This document shows, in pieces, positions 5,173-7,851 of a DNA stretch of 7,851 nucleotides; position 1 is the first letter of the stretch, and each line of letters begins with the position of its first letter. Made by a program: the position numbers and the translations under genes. A model generated the notes under the pieces. The model made no database searches and was not told the origin of the DNA. It saw nothing but the letters and a program-made list of their open reading frames with translations. The stretch comes from M55B132 sp964508895 (GTDB lineage: Bacteria > Bacteroidota > Bacteroidia > Bacteroidales > B18-G4), in assembly GCA_964508895.1 (NCBI GenBank), contig CAZDWF010000149.1, positions 1 through 7,851 of the forward strand, in the 5' to 3' direction.

Positions 5173-6501
5173 ATGAATAGCCTTTATTCACACTCGCATA
5201 CAAATAAATCCGCAAAATTTTTGACAGGAATAGATAAGTTTAATTTAATGAACCAGTTTAATACGGGTTTAACTCTGGATGGAAGCAAGAACAAAATATC
5301 CCTCAAGAGGTCTTTACAGCATGCACTGGTGCTTAGTCCCTCCGGAGCCGGTAAAACGACCTCATATGTCATCCCTAATCTTCTAAGACTAAAGAATTCT
5401 TCTGCCATTGTATTAGATCCCAGTCAGGAGATTTTTGATCTGTGTGGTGGATATTTATCCCGGAATTTCAATGTGCAGGTGATTAATGTGACTAATCCTG
5501 AACAAAGCGAAAAATGGAATCCTTTGGAAAAAGGAATAAACAGCCCGGAGGATATAAAGATGATTTCTGAATCTATTATTACCAGTGCTTATCCGGGTTC
5601 CAGAGGAAGTGACAAATTCTGGGAAGATGGAGCTAGATCCCTCATCAATATTTTAATCAATGGCATAAAGAATAATCCTGAAAAACGGAATCTTGCGTTC
5701 GTATATCAACTTCTAAACCGCTTTAATAATGATCAGGAAACCATTAATCGATTACTTTCAGAAAACCTTTCCGAAGAAAACTGGTTAGAATATAAGGGAC
5801 TTGTCTCTCAACCGGAAAAGGTTTTTGGTAGTCATGTTGCAACGGCAAAGATCAGTTTAAGTCCTTTATCCTCCCCAATTTTGGCAGAATTAACCTCAGA
5901 AAGTACGGTTGATTTTTCATTGTTTCGCAGAACACCAACCATTCTTTTTATTGTTGTTCCTGAGCACCAGGTAAAATACTACTCATTTTTCCTGGCACTT
6001 TTGTATCGGGAGTTATTTGAGACTTTTATGGAAATGCCTCGTAAGGGGGATCTTCCAATTTTCATGCTTCTGGACGAAGTTGGAAATACACTTGTTCCCG
6101 GACTGCCAGGTTACATCTCTACAATCCGTAAAAGATTGGTTTCTGTTAGTTTAATAATTCAAAGCACCCGACAACTCTTTAGCCTGTACAAGGAGGATGC
6201 GGATGTGATTATGGAAAATACCCTTAATCACATCTATTTCCCCGGCTTAAGTATTGAAACTTGCCAAAAACTGAGTGCCAAAATTGGTGATCGTCCGGTA
6301 AATAGGAACGACTACTGGCTTCCTTCCAATAAAAATGAATATGGAAGAGAACCGTTGATCACCCCGGAATCATTAAGAACTCTAAAAAGTAATCGGGCTG
6401 TTTATGTCTATGGGAACCTCCCTCCGGTGATGCTTCATTTAACACCCTGGTATAAATCTTCCACACTCAAAAGAAAGGTGAAGAAAGGAGGCAGGAAATG
6501 A
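5173..6501 (+). CDS. VirD4/TraG-like coupling ATPase lacking an N-terminal membrane anchor
   Basis: The product has 442 residues. An N-terminal SAKFLTG (13-19) resembles the GSA(R/H) stretch of VirD4/TraG proteins. The Walker A is SPSGAGKT (55-62), with Ser at the first place where Gly is common; DPSQEIFDLCGGYL and VINVTNPEQSEKWNPL follow as in TraG/TraD proteins. Walker B is FMLLDEVGN (D301, E302), and QSTRQLFSLY (330-339) is the family's motif III. Such ATPases link the relaxosome to the type IV secretion channel and pump the DNA. Usual members carry two N-terminal membrane helices; here the Walker A comes by residue 55 and no such helices exist, so the protein is soluble by itself. The next gene overlaps it by four bases (ATGA, 6498-6501) and encodes a membrane protein, a possible substitute anchor. 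It starts 33 bases after the relaxase stop. Confidence 0.88.
   Translation: MNSLYSHSHTNKSAKFLTGIDKFNLMNQFNTGLTLDGSKNKISLKRSLQHALVLSPSGAGKTTSYVIPNLLRLKNSSAIVLDPSQEIFDLCGGYLSRNFNVQVINVTNPEQSEKWNPLEKGINSPEDIKMISESIITSAYPGSRGSDKFWEDGARSLINILINGIKNNPEKRNLAFVYQLLNRFNNDQETINRLLSENLSEENWLEYKGLVSQPEKVFGSHVATAKISLSPLSSPILAELTSESTVDFSLFRRTPTILFIVVPEHQVKYYSFFLALLYRELFETFMEMPRKGDLPIFMLLDEVGNTLVPGLPGYISTIRKRLVSVSLIIQSTRQLFSLYKEDADVIMENTLNHIYFPGLSIETCQKLSAKIGDRPVNRNDYWLPSNKNEYGREPLITPESLRTLKSNRAVYVYGNLPPVMLHLTPWYKSSTLKRKVKKGGRK
6484..6491 (+). promoter_or_regulatory. Ribosome binding site of the 81-aa membrane protein
   Basis: AAAGGAGG lies six bases before the ATG at 6498, inside the last codons of the coupling ATPase. 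It is the best Shine-Dalgarno match of the plus strand and shows that the short downstream frame is truly translated. Confidence 0.7.
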
Positions 6502-6743
6502 GTTCTTGGATTGGTTTATTAATCGCTATTGCGATCACATTATTCATTTTTAAACGAAGCTGGTTCAATTTGTTCACAAGAAAAACTTTGAGTGTTATGA
6601 AACTTGTTTTTGTAAAAGTATTTATGACCTTAGCATGGCTCTTTGTAAGAATCGGATATTGGATTCTTTGGCTGATTTGGGAATTTATACTTTTTGTCGG
6701 ACGAGCATTTGGAGCGTTGTTCCAAATGCTATTTTCACGTTAA
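6498..6743 (+). CDS. Small multi-pass membrane protein, candidate anchor of the coupling ATPase
   Basis: The 81-residue product has a hydrophobic N-terminal helix (SWIGLLIAIAITLFIF, 3-18), a short basic loop (KRSWFNLFTRK, 19-29), and then two tightly linked hydrophobic segments (about 36-50 and 52-68) rich in Trp and Phe. The loop positive charges suggest that the first loop stays in the cytoplasm. Translation is coupled to the upstream ATPase through an ATGA overlap and served by a strong AAAGGAGG. I do not recognise a family. Because the ATPase lacks the N-terminal membrane helices normal for VirD4/TraG proteins, the simplest reading is that this protein supplies membrane attachment in trans. 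A role in the mating channel or an unrelated role is possible. A perfect 8-bp inverted repeat spans its stop codon. Confidence 0.75.
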   Translation: MSSWIGLLIAIAITLFIFKRSWFNLFTRKTLSVMKLVFVKVFMTLAWLFVRIGYWILWLIWEFILFVGRAFGALFQMLFSR

Positions 6744-6751
6744 GTGAAAAT
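6731..6751. repeat. Inverted repeat across the stop codon of the membrane-protein gene
   Basis: ATTTTCAC / GTTAA / GTGAAAAT is a perfect 8-bp inverted repeat whose loop contains the stop codon (TAA, 6741-6743). It is AT-rich and has no T tract after it, so it is a weak terminator at best. It may instead shield the 3' end of the mRNA or bind a protein. Confidence 0.35.
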
Positions 6752-6761
6752 AAAAGGGATT

Positions 6762-6776
6762 TTAAGGTCTCCTTAA
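6762..6776. repeat. Second inverted repeat downstream of the transfer block
   Basis: TTAAGG / TCT / CCTTAA is a 6-bp perfect inverted repeat, 10 bases after the one at 6731-6751. Two hairpins in a row after the last plus-strand gene, and ahead of the end of a convergent minus-strand unit, suggest a transcription boundary although no T tract is present. Confidence 0.3.
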
Positions 6777-6796
6777 CAAGCCATTGAAGGTGGGCA

Positions 6797-6825
6797 GAAT
6801 CAATATAGATTCATTTGAATCAATA
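6797..6825. repeat. Direct repeats of GAATCAATA
   Basis: GAATCAATA occurs at 6797-6805 and 6817-6825, 20 bases apart, with GATTC (6808-6812) between them, so GAATC/GATTC also pair as inverted repeats. The stretch lies in the 119-base gap between the transfer block and the convergent minus-strand genes. It may be a binding or recombination site at a module border; the role is unknown. Confidence 0.25.
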
Positions 6826-6862
6826 GTGATTAGGCGTACTTGCTCAGAAAAATTTACAGCGT

Positions 6863-7540
6863 TTATTTTGCTGACATTGCCTTACCCACTTTTTTCTTCA
6901 AGATGGTAGTATGAACAAAAACTTTTAAAGGATCCAAAGACTTATTTGTGAATTCCCAGTCTATAACTTCAAATGTCCTATTTTCCTCCTTTGCTTTATC
7001 TATTCCATAATAGGTTCTGAAATAATTGAATATTATTCTTTTATTTTCAAGTAGTTCTTTACTCCCAAAACTGCTAATCGCTTTTGAGCAATCAACATAC
7101 TTTCTATAACACTCAAATGATTTATTAAATTTATCTTGATTAATGATCTGAAAAAGTAATGTTTCCAAATTGCCATCGCTTTCATTATTAGGAAATAGGA
7201 AAGAGATAAAGTCAATCTTTATTTCTTCTCTTATTTTATCAAAATATTTTTCCCTTAATACTTTCCCACCAACATTTGGATCTTTTTCAGGGCTATCTGC
7301 ATCTTGAATTATAATTATTTCATAGGCTGAATCAAGATGTTCTTGCATTATAATTTTATGATTATCAGAAAAATTTTTCCCACCAGTAGCAATAATTTTA
7401 ATGAATAAATCCTCTTTTAAGAGCACCTTATGTTTTGGTTTATCAGCTGAAAGTTCTAGTCCGCTGATTAAAAACTTGAAATAATCTCTGATAAATGGGG
7501 TATCGGATTTCCCCTCAACCATTACTAAGATTTTTTGCAT
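6863..7540 (-). CDS. TOPRIM-like (DUF3226-type) protein, predicted nuclease partner of the upstream ATPase
   Basis: The 225-residue product opens with MQKILVMVEGKSDTPFI: the glutamate E9 in VEGKSD is the first TOPRIM acid. I75-I-I-I-Q-D80-A-D82 gives the DxD pair, and FLFPNNESDGNLETLL (114-129) is the PNN/D-G-x-L-E pattern seen in DUF3226-type proteins. TOPRIM folds use these acids to bind metal for DNA or RNA cleavage. The C-terminal part (about 150-225) is helical and basic, ending KKKVGKAMSAK. The ATG overlaps the stop of the ATPase gene by one base (TAATG) and has a strong Shine-Dalgarno at 7548-7556, so both are made together. ATPase and TOPRIM are fused in OLD nucleases and separate in PARIS (AriA/AriB, where AriB is DUF4435); this pair resembles a split form of that design. 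A defence role is inferred, not shown. Confidence 0.8.
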   Translation of the reverse strand: MQKILVMVEGKSDTPFIRDYFKFLISGLELSADKPKHKVLLKEDLFIKIIATGGKNFSDNHKIIMQEHLDSAYEIIIIQDADSPEKDPNVGGKVLREKYFDKIREEIKIDFISFLFPNNESDGNLETLLFQIINQDKFNKSFECYRKYVDCSKAISSFGSKELLENKRIIFNYFRTYYGIDKAKEENRTFEVIDWEFTNKSLDPLKVFVHTTILKKKVGKAMSAK

Positions 7541-7851
7541 TATAAATCACCCCCTCTAATCTCAAAATCGTTATCAAGTTCGTATTCGAATTCCTTAAAA
7601 GAGCGAGTGTAGGCTTTTATACTTTTGTCAGGTAATTCTCTAAGAGTAATTGTCCTTGAATCACACTGATAAGATATGTATTCATCCTGTTTCAATATCT
7701 TAGAGAAGTATTTTACACATTCAAGGTTATGAGTTGTTGCAAAAATTTGAACATTATTTTTTCGAGCTACTTCTAGTATTATTTTCCAAAAAGTTGAGAA
7801 GTGTGAAAAATGAATACCTGCATCGATTTCATCAATTAAGAGTCGCTTTCC
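7540..7851 (-). CDS. OLD/ABC-type AAA ATPase, C-terminal part, cut by window edge
   Basis: Only the last 103 residues are in the window, entering at the right edge and ending with TAA at 7542-7540. The first visible residues, KRLLIDEIDAGIHFS, are a Walker B with catalytic Glu followed by the D-loop of an ABC/SMC-type ATPase. IFATTHNLECVKYF (about residues 36-49 of the visible part) contains the H-loop histidine. This combination (LLIDEIDAGIH ... ATTHN) marks AAA_21/AAA_15 ATPases such as those of OLD nucleases, PARIS AriA and retron-linked ATPases. The tail after the H-loop is short and charged, ending FEIRGGDL, with no fused TOPRIM domain; that domain is instead encoded by the next gene, which overlaps by one base. 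Walker A and the signature motif must lie to the right of the window. Confidence 0.85.
   Translation of the reverse strand, partial: GKRLLIDEIDAGIHFSHFSTFWKIILEVARKNNVQIFATTHNLECVKYFSKILKQDEYISYQCDSRTITLRELPDKSIKAYTRSFKEFEYELDNDFEIRGGDL
7548..7556 (-). promoter_or_regulatory. Ribosome binding site of the TOPRIM-like gene
   Basis: Read on the minus strand, GAGGGGGTG lies seven bases before the ATG at 7540, within the last codons of the ATPase gene. It confirms the start and shows translational coupling. Confidence 0.65.

Noticed and set aside
5184..5408. 74-aa minus-strand open frame
   Set aside because: It is antisense to the Walker A region of the coupling ATPase, with no ribosome binding site or family resemblance.
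7033..7215. 60-aa minus-strand open frame
   Set aside because: It lies inside the TOPRIM-like gene in another frame; the acidic motifs are in the longer frame.
1..7851. CRISPR array, tRNA or rRNA gene, insertion sequence
   Set aside because: No regularly spaced repeats, cloverleaf-like sequence, rRNA stretch, transposase or integrase was seen in the window.

Overview
The window looks like part of a mobilizable element from a member of the Bacteroidota (Cytophaga-Flavobacterium-Bacteroides group). The DNA is AT-rich, and most starts have A-rich leaders with no clear Shine-Dalgarno sequence. A TTTG / AnnTTTG promoter-like pair precedes the first plus-strand genes. The mobilization genes (HTH_17 regulator, DUF2958 protein, MobC-like protein, short HxHxH relaxase, VirD4-like ATPase) are of the kind found on Bacteroidota integrative and mobilizable elements. 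This assignment rests on family recognition, not on a database search.

Layout. Positions 1-160 hold the start of an unrecognised minus-strand gene cut by the window edge. Positions 161-331 are an AT-rich regulatory stretch with two overlapping 15-bp palindromes (210-235) and a plus-strand promoter candidate (273-302). Positions 332-647 can encode two tiny hydrophobic proteins (40 and 53 aa). Positions 592-2698 encode a 178-aa protein and a 502-aa fusion of a JAB/MPN metalloprotease-like domain with a ThiF/E1-like adenylating domain, the hallmark of prokaryotic ubiquitin-like conjugation systems. Positions 2710-3259 encode a small HTH protein and a 92-aa unknown. After a hairpin (3277-3308) comes a block running DUF2958 - mobC-like - relaxase - VirD4-like coupling ATPase - small membrane protein (3321-6743). 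A short intergenic stretch with inverted and direct repeats follows. Beyond it, on the minus strand, is a two-gene unit: an OLD/ABC-like ATPase (only the C-terminus is visible) followed by a 225-aa TOPRIM-like (DUF3226-type) protein.

How the parts may work together. The mob genes would nick and deliver the element, using a type IV secretion channel supplied by another element. The coupling ATPase has no membrane anchor of its own and is translationally coupled to an 81-aa membrane protein that could provide it. The modules on either side look like cargo. The minus-strand ATPase/TOPRIM pair resembles split OLD- or PARIS-like anti-phage systems. The JAB-E1 fusion with its 178-aa partner, which has E2-like features, is the best candidate for a little-described system: it has an apparent E1 and deconjugase in one chain, a possible E2, and no ubiquitin-like protein in view. 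Its function is inferred from domain content and neighbourhood only.
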